A DNA stretch of 64,000 bases from Paramylibacter kogurei (GTDB taxonomy: Bacteria > Pseudomonadota > Alphaproteobacteria > Rhodobacterales > Rhodobacteraceae), in the NCBI RefSeq assembly GCF_002742285.1, contig NZ_MDGM01000014.1, forward strand, positions 62,001-126,000. The letters are read 5' to 3'. A program made the position numbers and the translations under genes. The notes under the pieces are model-generated. The model searched no databases and had not been told where the DNA came from. It saw only the letters and a list, made by a program, of their open reading frames with translations. Positions within the stretch are counted from its first letter, which is position 1. Each line of letters starts with the position of its first letter. Below, in pieces: positions 1-8,836 of the stretch.

Positions 1-2
1 TT

Positions 3-764
3 TTAAATCAATCCGATGCTTTTGCGAACACTGTCTTCGCGCAGGCTTATGGTTTTACCCAAATAATGATCCGCGCTTGTGGTTGCCATCCATGCCAATG
101 CACGCGCTGGCCAGTCAACGGGGATGTGATTTTCCCACGGGATTTGTGAAACAGGGTTCACGCCGCTGTCGCGAATTGCGACCTGCATATCGGTGGCGAC
201 GGTGCCTGGTGACAAGACCAGGGCGCGGATGCCGTTATGGGATTCTTCTGCATGTAAACAATGGTTTAGATGATGCACCGCAGCCTTTGATGTGCAATAG
301 GCCGACCACCCTTCGAGCGCGGATGTTGCCGCGCCTGAACCGATGGTGATTATGGTTCCACCACCGTTTTTGCGCATCAATGGCAATGCTGCACGTATGC
401 CATAAAACACGCCTTTGATGTTGATATCAATCACTTGATCCCAAGCATCTGGATTGGCATTTTCCAAGCGTTCCACAGGTTCAAGAACCCCTGCGTTATT
501 GATTAAAACATCAGGAATTCCATAACTTGCAACGCAATGCTCCACCAATGAAACAACCGAATTATAGTTGGAAACATCACATGAAAATGCGCTGGCGTTG
601 CCGCCCGATTTGGTGATTTCGGCGGCGACATTTTCGATGTCTTTGGTGCTGCGTGCGGACAGAACAACATTCGCACCACGCTTGGCAAATTCGCGTGCAG
701 TGGCCGCGCCAATTCCACGTGATGCGCCGGTTACAATTACGGTTTTGCCTGAAAAATCTGTCAT
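3..764 (-). CDS. SDR family NAD(P)-dependent oxidoreductase
   Basis: A 253-residue classical short-chain dehydrogenase/reductase. The Rossmann motif TGASRGIG lies at residues 12-19, NNAG at 89-92, the catalytic Ser near 143, and the YxxxK pair at Tyr156 and Lys160. The length is normal for the family. An Arg (TGASRG) in the glycine motif and SARS after the second strand fit an NADP(H)-preferring enzyme, which is an inference. The substrate cannot be read from the sequence. The gene stands divergent to the DUF2125 gene, and the shared spacer of about 200 bp holds a 22-bp tandem repeat. The stop codon lies three bases inside the window edge, so the gene is complete but its downstream neighbour is not visible. 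Confidence 0.9.
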   Translation of the reverse strand: MTDFSGKTVIVTGASRGIGAATAREFAKRGANVVLSARSTKDIENVAAEITKSGGNASAFSCDVSNYNSVVSLVEHCVASYGIPDVLINNAGVLEPVERLENANPDAWDQVIDINIKGVFYGIRAALPLMRKNGGGTIITIGSGAATSALEGWSAYCTSKAAVHHLNHCLHAEESHNGIRALVLSPGTVATDMQVAIRDSGVNPVSQIPWENHIPVDWPARALAWMATTSADHYLGKTISLREDSVRKSIGLI

Positions 765-862
765 GGTTTTGTGGCCAATCTGTTTGAGAAAGTCGGATTA
801 GATTGTGGAGCGTTGTATCATGTGTTGCAAGGAATTTCGCCAATAAACGCGGTATGACATGT

Positions 863-906
863 GTCAGACATCCGTGGGACACGCGTCGGACATCTGTCGG
901 ACACTT
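863..906. repeat. Two tandem copies of a 22-bp unit
   Basis: Positions 863-884 and 885-906 are two head-to-tail copies of a 22-bp unit; the first 20 bases agree at 17 positions. Each copy contains two GGACA/AGACA-type elements (GTCGGACATC and GTCGGACAC in the second). The repeat sits in the spacer between the divergent SDR and DUF2125 genes, 60-105 bp upstream of the DUF2125 start. A regulator site is possible, but no known consensus was recognised. Confidence 0.55.
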
Positions 907-968
907 GTTTTCGCGGTTGTCCCTTGCCCAGCGCTGATTTAGTCTGTGGCAAATTTCAGGAGAACCCC

Positions 969-2438
969 ATGTTTCAACCCCGTATTATTTTCGCCAGTAC
1001 ATTTGCCCTGACCAGTGCAATGGGTGCTATGGCAATGAGTGAAGAGCAAGCCACAAAAATTCTAGAAGAATATTTTGATATTTTTAAATCAACGCCACTG
1101 GTGTTGAGTGTCGGAAATAAAGATGACGCAAGCGGGCATAGCCAATGGGACAATATTGTTCTGAAAACCGAAGACGGCGACGGGGAAATTACCATCCCGT
1201 GGATGCGCGTTGAAAAAAAATTGCTGGGTGGGCATGTGTTGACCATCGCCCCCGAAATGACCATGGCATTTGATGTTTCCACATTTCCTGACGCGGATAA
1301 ATTTCCCAAAATGGAATTGGTAATGACCCATGAGGGGCTTCAAACCCAAGTGAAAGGGAACGAAGGCGCGCGCAGCTTTGAATCCTCTTTTGAAAATATC
1401 GCAATCAAAAGTGTGGGCGATAGTGGGTTCAACATGGATATGGTGATGCGCAATGGTACAAGCACAACCAATTTGATTGCTGGGGATGCACCGCGCAGCA
1501 ATGGCGATTTTAGCTTTGGTGAAATCGATATCACATATGGGTTCAAAATCGAGGATCAAACAACGCAAGCGTCAAGCAACACCAAAAATGTTTCAGGCGA
1601 TTTTGATATACCTGTTTTTGGTGATTTCACTGGTGAAAACCCGCTTGCAGGATTTGATGCGAGTGAAACATTTTCGCTTACATACAAAACCGATGCGATC
1701 GTTTCATCATCAAGTGCAACGTCACCCATGGGCCCAGTGAACGTAGAGGTGCGTGCAGACAATTCAAATACCGCATTTACCCTGTCCGATCACATTGCAA
1801 ATATGACCAGCGATGGGACGAATATTTCATATAAATTTGACGGAATGTCATTGGGTATGCCCCCCATGGACGCAGTGATCGGCGATATGGTTTCTGTGAT
1901 ACAAATCCCCATTGAAAATCTGGATGGTGCAAAGCCCGCAAAATTGAAACTGGCGCTTAATCAATTGACGCTTTCGGATAATGTGTGGGGCATGTTTGAC
2001 CCAAGCGCAAAACTGCCGCGCGATCCGATCACATTGGATATCGACGCACAGGGCGATATGCGCTGGACGAAAAAGATCGCGGATATTGCCGCCGATCCTG
2101 CCAACCCAGAACCACCTGTTCAAATGGAAAACGTGCAAGTGAATGCATTAAATCTGAATGCGGCGGGCGCGCAGCTGGCCACAACGGGTGCATTGTTGTT
2201 TCACAATGCGCAATTCCCTCCACAGGTTGAGGGTTCGATGAATGTTGATCTGAAAGGCGCACAAGGGTTGTTGAAAAAGCTAACCGAAATTGGGTTGGTG
2301 CCTGCGCAAAATGCAATGATGATCCAAGGAATGAGCGCAATGTTTTTCCGCCCCGGTGGTGGGGATGATCATCTGACATCTGAAATCAAACTGTCCAAAG
2401 ACGGCGGTATCACCGCCAATGGCATGCCAATAAAATAA
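969..2438 (+). CDS. DUF2125 domain-containing exported protein
   Basis: A 489-residue protein that starts with a short signal peptide (MFQPRIIFASTFALTSAMGAMA) and is likely periplasmic or outer-membrane associated. The rest is rich in beta-strand-like segments, many Asn/Thr/Ser residues, and has no further membrane segment. It resembles the long Rhodobacterales DUF2125 proteins, whose function is unknown. An in-frame start exists at 861, but ATG 969 is preferred because it begins the signal peptide and follows AGGAGA at 958-963. The gene ends 13 bases before the PmbA-type gene, which suggests co-transcription. Confidence 0.7.
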   Translation: MFQPRIIFASTFALTSAMGAMAMSEEQATKILEEYFDIFKSTPLVLSVGNKDDASGHSQWDNIVLKTEDGDGEITIPWMRVEKKLLGGHVLTIAPEMTMAFDVSTFPDADKFPKMELVMTHEGLQTQVKGNEGARSFESSFENIAIKSVGDSGFNMDMVMRNGTSTTNLIAGDAPRSNGDFSFGEIDITYGFKIEDQTTQASSNTKNVSGDFDIPVFGDFTGENPLAGFDASETFSLTYKTDAIVSSSSATSPMGPVNVEVRADNSNTAFTLSDHIANMTSDGTNISYKFDGMSLGMPPMDAVIGDMVSVIQIPIENLDGAKPAKLKLALNQLTLSDNVWGMFDPSAKLPRDPITLDIDAQGDMRWTKKIADIAADPANPEPPVQMENVQVNALNLNAAGAQLATTGALLFHNAQFPPQVEGSMNVDLKGAQGLLKKLTEIGLVPAQNAMMIQGMSAMFFRPGGGDDHLTSEIKLSKDGGITANGMPIK

Positions 2439-2451
2439 GTGGAAAATATCC

Positions 2452-3798
2452 GTGGCCAATGATTTTAACGACCTGTCGGCAAAGGTATTAGCCGCCGCCA
2501 AATCCGCAGGCGCAGACGCCGCCGATGTTTTGCTGGTGGATGGCACAACCGTATCAATCGAGGTGCGCGCAGGTGCATTGGAACATGCCGAACGATCAGA
2601 GGGTGTTGATATCGGGCTGCGGGTGTTTCGCGGCAAACAACAGGCCAGCGTTTCGGTTTCAGATCTGTCCGATCATACGATTGAACAAATGGCCATGCGT
2701 GCCGTGGCAATGGCCGATGCCGCGCCAGAAGATCCGTATTGCGGTTTGGCCGATCCCGATCAATTGGCCAAATCGTGGGATGTGGATGCGTTGGAATTAT
2801 ACGACCCATCCGAACCCATGAGCGCGGATGCATTACAAGATGCCGCTTTGGCCGCGGAGGCCGCCGCATTGGCGGTAAAAGGTGTTAGCCAAGCTCAGGG
2901 CGCATCGGCGGGATATTCCAGTTCGCGTGTACATCTGGCGGCAACAAACGGGTTTTCTGGCGGGTATCGGCGCACATCAACATCGACATCCTGTGTTGCG
3001 ATTTCGGGCACTGGTTTGAACATGGAACGTGATTGGTGCGGTGAATCGCGCAGCCACGCGGATGAATTGCCAAGCCCTGAAAGCATCGGCCAATTGGCGG
3101 GTGAACGCGCCGTTGCCCGAGGGGGTGCCAAACGCCCCCCAACAGGTGCATATCCTGTGTTGTTTGATGAACGTGTGTCATCAACCTTGATCGGGCATTT
3201 GGCGGCAACCATTAATGGGGCATCCATTGTGCGCGGTTCAAGCTGGTTATCCGATGCGCTGGGCAAACAGGTGTTGCCCCGTGGTATGACGTTGATCGAA
3301 GACCCAACGCGCAAACGCGTTGCAGGATCGCGCCCGTTCGATGGCGAAGGATTGCCCGTCGCACCGCGCGAAATAATTTTGGATGGGGTGTTGCAGGGAT
3401 GGACATTGGATTTATCCACCGCCCGCCAATTGGGCATGCAATCAACAGGCAATGCTGCGCGTGGCATTGGCGGCCCACCATCCCCAACCACGGGCAATCT
3501 GGCGCTGACCATGGGCGAATATAGCCATGCAGAATTGGTCGCACAGATGGGCACGGGATTGATCGTAACATCCATGATCGGTTCCACCATCAGCCCAACA
3601 ACCGGTGATTATTCACGCGGTGCGGCGGGGTTATGGGTGGAAAACGGTGAAATCATTGGACCAGTGAATGAATGCACGATTGCGGGTAATCTGCGCGATA
3701 TGTTGATGACATTGGTTGCAGGCAATGATGCGCGAATGCATCTGAGCCGTAATATCCCAAGTTTGCTGGTCGAAGGGTTAACCATTGCCGGTGCCTGA
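2452..3798 (+). CDS. pmbA: TldD/PmbA family protein (PmbA-type)
   Basis: 448 residues, the usual length for PmbA/TldE. The opening segment (LLVDGTTVSIEVRAGALEHAERSEGVDIGLRVF across about residues 26-58) is the conserved TldD/PmbA amino-terminal motif. The carboxy-terminal part carries the GxxG-rich stretch and SGLWVENGEI-like strand. PmbA pairs with TldD in processing of modified peptides and in degrading antitoxins in other bacteria. PmbA/TldE homologues lack the HExxxH zinc motif of TldD, and none is seen here. The start is GTG. The end overlaps the next gene by 8 to 14 bases depending on its start, so translation is probably coupled. No tldD lies in the window. Confidence 0.85.
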   Translation: MANDFNDLSAKVLAAAKSAGADAADVLLVDGTTVSIEVRAGALEHAERSEGVDIGLRVFRGKQQASVSVSDLSDHTIEQMAMRAVAMADAAPEDPYCGLADPDQLAKSWDVDALELYDPSEPMSADALQDAALAAEAAALAVKGVSQAQGASAGYSSSRVHLAATNGFSGGYRRTSTSTSCVAISGTGLNMERDWCGESRSHADELPSPESIGQLAGERAVARGGAKRPPTGAYPVLFDERVSSTLIGHLAATINGASIVRGSSWLSDALGKQVLPRGMTLIEDPTRKRVAGSRPFDGEGLPVAPREIILDGVLQGWTLDLSTARQLGMQSTGNAARGIGGPPSPTTGNLALTMGEYSHAELVAQMGTGLIVTSMIGSTISPTTGDYSRGAAGLWVENGEIIGPVNECTIAGNLRDMLMTLVAGNDARMHLSRNIPSLLVEGLTIAGA

Positions 3799-4555
3799 TT
3801 TAACCTTGCTAACCGATGCAGCATTGGCATCGGGTGAAATCGCGATGCGGTTTTGGCGCAAAGATTTGCATGCATGGGATAAGGGCGGCGGCCAAGGCCC
3901 CGTGTCCGAGGCGGATCTGGCGATTGATAAAATGCTTTGCACCGAATTTGGTGCAGCGCGGCCAGATTATGGTTGGCTGTCAGAAGAAACCGATGATGAT
4001 CCTGCGCGGCTTGCCTGTGAAAACGTGTTTATCGTTGATCCGATTGATGGGACACGTTCTTTTATCAACGGACATGAAAATTTTTCTGTTTCTATGGCGG
4101 TGGCCAAGGCGGGTGAGGTGACGGCGGCGGTGGTGCATTTGCCAGCCAAGGGTTTAACCTATGCCGCGGCCAAGGGCGAAGGGGCAACATTAAACGGCGA
4201 ACCCATCCGCCATAATGGCAACACAGAAATTCGTGGTGCGCGTATTTTGGCATCGGGTAGCCAGACGAAATCTGAAATGTGGGTCAAACGCCCACCACCG
4301 ATTGAACGCCACTTTCGCTCATCGCTGGCCTATCGCATGTGTTTGGTCGCCCAAGGGCGGTTTGATGGGATGTTAACACTGCGCCCGACATGGGAATGGG
4401 ATGTGGCAGGTGGCGATCTGATTTGCCGCGAGGCAGGGGTGTCTGTGACCATGCGAAATGGGCAGGTGCCAAAATATAATAGCGCGACTGCCTGTTTTGA
4501 TGGTTTAATCGCAGCGACACCTGTCATACATACGGGTTTGTTAGACCACCTTTAA
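3785..4555 (+). CDS. Inositol monophosphatase family phosphatase
   Basis: 256 residues. The family's two metal-binding motifs are visible: GWLSEET (about residues 63-69, the GEE-type Glu) and IVDPIDGTRSFINGHENFSVS (about 83-103, the DPIDGT motif), followed by WEWDVAGGDLI (about 202-212), the WDxAAG motif. These define Mg2+/Li+-sensitive phosphatases such as CysQ, SuhB and histidinol-phosphatase HisN. The family member cannot be fixed. The position right after pmbA and before a Kdo transferase is typical for Rhodobacterales, where it is often annotated 3'(2'),5'-bisphosphate nucleotidase. The start is TTG 3785 or GTG 3791, both inside the pmbA end. Confidence 0.85.
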   Translation: MPVPDLTLLTDAALASGEIAMRFWRKDLHAWDKGGGQGPVSEADLAIDKMLCTEFGAARPDYGWLSEETDDDPARLACENVFIVDPIDGTRSFINGHENFSVSMAVAKAGEVTAAVVHLPAKGLTYAAAKGEGATLNGEPIRHNGNTEIRGARILASGSQTKSEMWVKRPPPIERHFRSSLAYRMCLVAQGRFDGMLTLRPTWEWDVAGGDLICREAGVSVTMRNGQVPKYNSATACFDGLIAATPVIHTGLLDHL

Positions 4556-4571
4556 CTGAAAGGAATTTGTG

Positions 4572-4814
4572 ATGGTACAACGTTTACATTTGGTTTTTGG
4601 GGGCGATTTGAAAGATCCGACCACAAAAGAATTCAAAGATGTTTCCGAAATCGATCTGGTTGGGATTTTCCCGAACTATCAATCCGCTTATGATGCATGG
4701 AAAGGTATGGCACATAAAACCGTGGACAATGCGCATACACGTTATTTCATCGCGCATCTGCACCGCCTGCGCGACGAAGAATCGCCTGCCAGCCCAACCG
4801 AAGAATTAAGCTGA
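4572..4814 (+). CDS. DUF4170 family small protein
   Basis: 80 residues (MVQRLHLVFGGDL...). The pattern of an amino-terminal hydrophobic strand with GG, then an amphipathic helix ending in RYFIAHLHRL, is that of DUF4170 proteins, which are common beside lipid A genes in alphaproteobacteria. Function is unknown. ATG 4572 is chosen over GTG 4569 because AAAGGA lies at 4559-4564. The gene ends 8 bases before the Kdo transferase gene and appears to be part of the same transcript. Confidence 0.75.
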   Translation: MVQRLHLVFGGDLKDPTTKEFKDVSEIDLVGIFPNYQSAYDAWKGMAHKTVDNAHTRYFIAHLHRLRDEESPASPTEELS

Positions 4815-4821
4815 TCATCGG

Positions 4822-6024
4822 ATGACAGCGGTTGGTGATCAAGCGTCGCATCGTGCACAGCGCGAAGGCCGACCAACCCTGTTACGCCCGACAGGGGCGT
4901 TGGTGTGGATTCACTTTGAAACCGCAAGCGAAGTCATCGACAGCGCCGAATTGGTGCGTTTGTTGCAAACTTCGCAGATGGCGCCGTTTGTTTTGCTAAC
5001 CACCAATGAAGATAGCGCCGTCGAACATCTTCGCCGTAAATTGCCACATGGAACGGTTCACCAATATTTGCCGATTGATCAACAAGGTTTTGTTGTTAAA
5101 TTTTTGGATTATTGGCGCCCAGATTATTGCATTTGGCTGTCGGATACGATGCAGCCCAGTATGTTAAATACCGCGCATAAACGCGGGGTGAAATTGATTT
5201 ATGCTAATGCAAATCCACCACAAGTTTCACGATTAAAACGTTTATTTCCAAATAGATACACAAATTTATTAAAGCAGTTTCAAAAAATATTACCGATTTC
5301 AATTACGGCGGCGAACCGCTGTGCCGCATTGGGTGTTGCGGCAGAAAACATGACCGTAATGCCCGCGTTAAAATCAGGTGGCGAAGCGTTAAGATGTGAT
5401 GAATCAGAACGTGCGCATATCGCGAAATCCATTGGTGGACGCCCGATTTGGTATGGCATCGGTGTGCGCCATGATGAACTGGAAATGATCATTGCGGCGC
5501 AAAAATTCACAGCACGGCGTGCGCAACGATTGCTGTCCATCATTCAGCCAGCCCATACCGATACATTGGCGGATTTTAAACAACGGTTCAAAGATGAGGG
5601 TTTCATCGTACATCGTCGATCCCGTGCAGAAACGCCCAAGCCAGAAACACAGGTATATTTGATTGATATACCCGAGGAAGAGGGGCTGTGGCTGCGCATT
5701 GCGCCTGTAACCTATATCGGATGTAGCTTTGACAAGGCGCGTGAATTTGATCCGTTAAAGGTGGCGGCACTTGGCTCTGCGATTATACATGGGCCAGAAA
5801 TGAATTTTTCTCAAATTTCTATCGCGCGTCTGCAACGGGCGAATGCCACGCGTGCAATTGCCAAACCAGCCGAATTTTCAGATGCATTGGCCAATGTGAT
5901 CGCGCCTGATGTGGCGGCCGAATTGGCACAGGCGGCGTGGCTGACGACGTCGATTGGGGCGGAAACAACCGATTATTTGTTTGAATTGATCCAAGATTAT
6001 TTGGTTGAAAAGGAAATCGCGTGA
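4822..6024 (+). CDS. waaA: Divergent 3-deoxy-D-manno-octulosonate (Kdo) transferase
   Basis: 400 residues with the two-domain GT-B plan. The amino-terminal part has WIHFETASEV (about 29-38) where typical WaaA proteins have an HxxSxGE motif with the catalytic Glu. The carboxy-terminal part has GCSFDKAREFDPLKVAALGSAIIHGPEMNF (about 295-325), which matches the GGSL..GGHNPLEP..LG.PV..GPH..NF block of Kdo transferases. It would add Kdo to lipid IVA at the inner membrane. It lacks the usual amino-terminal hydrophobic anchor and both motifs are degenerate, so a specialised role is possible. Its stop overlaps the lpxK start by one base (TGATG), supporting a lipid A function. Confidence 0.72.
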   Translation: MTAVGDQASHRAQREGRPTLLRPTGALVWIHFETASEVIDSAELVRLLQTSQMAPFVLLTTNEDSAVEHLRRKLPHGTVHQYLPIDQQGFVVKFLDYWRPDYCIWLSDTMQPSMLNTAHKRGVKLIYANANPPQVSRLKRLFPNRYTNLLKQFQKILPISITAANRCAALGVAAENMTVMPALKSGGEALRCDESERAHIAKSIGGRPIWYGIGVRHDELEMIIAAQKFTARRAQRLLSIIQPAHTDTLADFKQRFKDEGFIVHRRSRAETPKPETQVYLIDIPEEEGLWLRIAPVTYIGCSFDKAREFDPLKVAALGSAIIHGPEMNFSQISIARLQRANATRAIAKPAEFSDALANVIAPDVAAELAQAAWLTTSIGAETTDYLFELIQDYLVEKEIA

Positions 6025-6989
6025 TGAAACCGCCCCGATTTTGGTTTGCTGATACAACGGGGATATACGCGATGGCATTGCGCCCGTTATCCGTGCTGTA
6101 TCAATTCGTGTCCAATCGACGCTGGACACGCGGCGCACATCGCAAGGTTTCGGTTCCGGTGATTTGCGTTGGCAATATCAATCTGGGTGGGACAGGTAAA
6201 ACGCCAACATCAATTTATTTATCTATGAAATTGAATGGGTTGGGGCGCGACGTTCATTTTGTCACCCGTGGATATGGTGGAAAATTGCAAGGGCCCGTTC
6301 AGGTGGATATCAATCGGCACAGTGCGGATGACGTGGGTGACGAACCGTTGTTATTGGCAGGGTTTGCACCAACCTGGGTGGCCAAGGATCGCGGTGCTGG
6401 CGTGGATGCGGCAATTGCGGCGGGGGCCGAATGCATCATTTTGGATGATGGGATGCAAAACCCCGCGATTGCCAAAGATTTAACCATCATGGTGGTGGAT
6501 GGCGGTGTTGGGTTTGGCAATGAGCGCATTTTCCCCGCGGGCCCATTGCGTGAACCCGTGCAATCTGGTTTGCAAAAATCAGATTTTGTTTTGGTTGTGG
6601 GCGATGGCGCGGTGAGATTTCCAACCGATGCGCCCCCCGTTTTATCGGGTGCATTGCAGGTGTTGCAAACGGGCATGGATTGGGCAGGAATGCGCGCACT
6701 GGCATTTGCCGGAATTGGGCGGCCCGAAAAATTTTATAACAGCCTGCGATCAACGGGTGCGGATGTTGTGCAGACGCGTAGCTTTGGCGATCACCAAAAG
6801 CTGCCCGTTGCGATATTGAAACGGCTGGAAACCGAGGCATGGCAATTGGATGCACAGCTTGTCACCACGGAAAAGGATGCAGCACGGCTTCCAAGTGATT
6901 GGCAACAAAAGGTTTTAACCTTACCTGTGCGAATGAACATCGCAGATGAAGAACCGTTGACGGCGGCACTTGCTGCGCTGTTTGACTAA
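6024..6989 (+). CDS. lpxK: Tetraacyldisaccharide 4'-kinase
   Basis: 321 residues. LpxK phosphorylates the 4' position of the lipid A disaccharide at the inner face of the cytoplasmic membrane. The P-loop is seen as GNINLGGTGKTP (about residues 50-61), followed by the family's THFVTRGYGG-like segment (HFVTRGYGG) and LDDGMQNP, where the usual motif is DDGxQ. The carboxy-terminal EKDAARLP is also typical. ATG 6024 is preferred over GTG 6021. It forms an operon with the Kdo transferase. Its stop codon overlaps the stop codon of the convergent CoA transferase gene. Confidence 0.93.
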   Translation: MKPPRFWFADTTGIYAMALRPLSVLYQFVSNRRWTRGAHRKVSVPVICVGNINLGGTGKTPTSIYLSMKLNGLGRDVHFVTRGYGGKLQGPVQVDINRHSADDVGDEPLLLAGFAPTWVAKDRGAGVDAAIAAGAECIILDDGMQNPAIAKDLTIMVVDGGVGFGNERIFPAGPLREPVQSGLQKSDFVLVVGDGAVRFPTDAPPVLSGALQVLQTGMDWAGMRALAFAGIGRPEKFYNSLRSTGADVVQTRSFGDHQKLPVAILKRLETEAWQLDAQLVTTEKDAARLPSDWQQKVLTLPVRMNIADEEPLTAALAALFD

Positions 6990-8122
6990 TCTTTTTTCAA
7001 AACGTCTTTGGTATGTTTCCCCAACCGTGGTGATGGGGTGTTTTGTGTCATGTCAGATTGCGAAAAACGTATGGGATTACGGATAGATGGAACACCATCC
7101 AAATCCAATTGCAGACCACGTGATTGCACCTGTGGATCGGCAAATACCTCTGCCATATCATTGATTGGCCCCGCGGGGACGCCGTTTGTTTCACATGCTT
7201 TTAAACAGTCTGATTTGCTGATTTTTTCCAGCTCTGCTTGCAGCATCGGCACGAGTATATCGCGATGTTCAACGCGTGCTTGATTGGTGGCAAAACGCGG
7301 GTCCTTTGCCAGATGGTCAAGGTTCAGGATCGCGCAAAGTTTGGCAAATTGTCCATCATTGCCAACGGCCAAAATCACATGCCCATCGGATGTGGCAAAC
7401 ACACGGTACGGCACGATATTTGGGTGATCATTGCCACGGCGTTTTGGTGCCACACCAGTGGTTAAAAAATTCATGCCCTGATTGGCGGATACGGCGGTGC
7501 AGACATCCAAGAGCGACATATCAATATGTTGCCCACGCCCTGTTGTTGCACGGTGCGCCAATGCGCCCTGAATGGCGATCACACTGTAAAGCCCTGTGAA
7601 CACATCCGTAACCGCAACGCCAACCTTTTGTGGTTGGCCGTCAGGTTCACCCGTGTAGGACATCAGCCCGGCCATGCCCTGCATCAAGAAATCATATCCC
7701 GCACGATTGGCATAGGGGCCGGTTTGACCAAAACCTGTGATAGAACAATAAATTAGACGGGGATTTAAATGTGAAAGTGATTCAAAATCGAGCCCATATT
7801 TTTTCAGACCGCCAACCTTGAAATTTTCGATGAGCACATCTGCATCCGCAATGAGATCAAGCAGTTGTTGACGCCCATCATCGGTTTTGAAATCCAGCAC
7901 GACGGATTTTTTACCACGGTTACATGCGTGAAAATATGCGGCAGTTTTTTCGCCATCATGCTCAATAAATGGTGGCCCCCATGTGCGGGTGTCATCGCCA
8001 GATGGGCTTTCGATTTTTATCACCTCGGCGCCCAAATCGGCCAAGGTTTGCCCCGCCCAAGGACCCGCAAGGATGCGGGCCAGCTCGATGACTTTGATAC
8101 CGTTGAGCGGGGTGTTGTTCAT
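6986..8122 (-). CDS. CaiB/BaiF family (family III) CoA transferase
   Basis: 378 residues. The amino-terminal GIKVIELARILAGPWAGQTLADLGAEVIKIE is the hallmark of family III CoA transferases. The catalytic Asp is the one in HIDMSLLDVC (about residue 175). These enzymes move CoA between carboxylic acids such as formate, oxalate, carnitine, succinate or citramalate. The acceptor cannot be inferred here because the neighbours are unrelated (DsbA-like upstream, lpxK convergent). It follows the DsbA-like gene by 3 bases on the same strand and may share its transcript. Confidence 0.88.
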   Translation of the reverse strand: MNNTPLNGIKVIELARILAGPWAGQTLADLGAEVIKIESPSGDDTRTWGPPFIEHDGEKTAAYFHACNRGKKSVVLDFKTDDGRQQLLDLIADADVLIENFKVGGLKKYGLDFESLSHLNPRLIYCSITGFGQTGPYANRAGYDFLMQGMAGLMSYTGEPDGQPQKVGVAVTDVFTGLYSVIAIQGALAHRATTGRGQHIDMSLLDVCTAVSANQGMNFLTTGVAPKRRGNDHPNIVPYRVFATSDGHVILAVGNDGQFAKLCAILNLDHLAKDPRFATNQARVEHRDILVPMLQAELEKISKSDCLKACETNGVPAGPINDMAEVFADPQVQSRGLQLDLDGVPSIRNPIRFSQSDMTQNTPSPRLGKHTKDVLKKD

Positions 8123-8125
8123 GGA

Positions 8126-8824
8126 TTATTCAGCGATTGCGTTTAATTTTTCCGCAAGCTGTGCATAAGACATGTTGCCATTTGATTCACCATTGATGAT
8201 CAATGTTGGCGTCGAACGTACATTGTCCGCCTCTGAATTTTTCTGATAGGTGGCAACCAATGCTTCTGCGTGGTCTTTGTTTTGCAAACACTGTTCCATT
8301 TGCGCATCGTCCATCCCCGCAATGCGCCCGATTTTATAAAGGTTCTGTGCAATCGTTGCACCATCGTCACCAGCGGTCCATGTTTGTTGGGTTTTGAAAA
8401 TCATATCGGCCAGACCGAAATATTTATCTTCGCCACCGCAACGCGCCAACATACCGGCCCAAAGACCTAGGCGATCAAAATACACTTCGCGGAACACGAA
8501 TTTTACCTTGCCTGTGTCGATAAAGTTTTTCTTGAGGTCTGGATAAACATTTTCGTGGAATGTGCGGCAATGGGGGCACGTGAATGACGCATATTCAACA
8601 ATGGTAATTGGCGCATCTGGATCACCCAGCACCATTTCAACGACTTCGTTATTCGCAACAGGTGTATCGGCCATTGTATCGGTTGAATCAGCGGTGGTTG
8701 TGGCCTGCGCAATAACGGTTTGTTCTGGTGCAACCGTATCGGATGCAGAAATTGAGCGAATGGCAAAACCACCAGCAGCAATCAATACGATCGCAGCAAT
8801 AATCATTGGAAAAGTACGTGACAT
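8126..8824 (-). CDS. DsbA-family periplasmic thiol-disulfide oxidoreductase
   Basis: 232 residues. An amino-terminal membrane segment or uncleaved signal (about residues 5-24) is followed by a Thr/Ala-rich linker and a thioredoxin fold with the active site CPHC at Cys83-Cys86. The cis-Pro loop is at STPTLIING near the end. DsbA-type proteins introduce or reshuffle disulfides in the periplasm; this type resembles the DsbA/ScsC/Com1 group of alphaproteobacteria. It is 12 bases downstream of the DUF721 gene, an arrangement with mutY that is common in Rhodobacterales. Confidence 0.88.
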   Translation of the reverse strand: MSRTFPMIIAAIVLIAAGGFAIRSISASDTVAPEQTVIAQATTTADSTDTMADTPVANNEVVEMVLGDPDAPITIVEYASFTCPHCRTFHENVYPDLKKNFIDTGKVKFVFREVYFDRLGLWAGMLARCGGEDKYFGLADMIFKTQQTWTAGDDGATIAQNLYKIGRIAGMDDAQMEQCLQNKDHAEALVATYQKNSEADNVRSTPTLIINGESNGNMSYAQLAEKLNAIAE

Positions 8825-8836
8825 AAAGGTTCCCTT

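Noticed and set aside
2895..3590. A 231-codon minus-strand frame inside the pmbA-type gene
   Set aside because: Pro/Asn-rich mirror of a conserved gene; no start signal.
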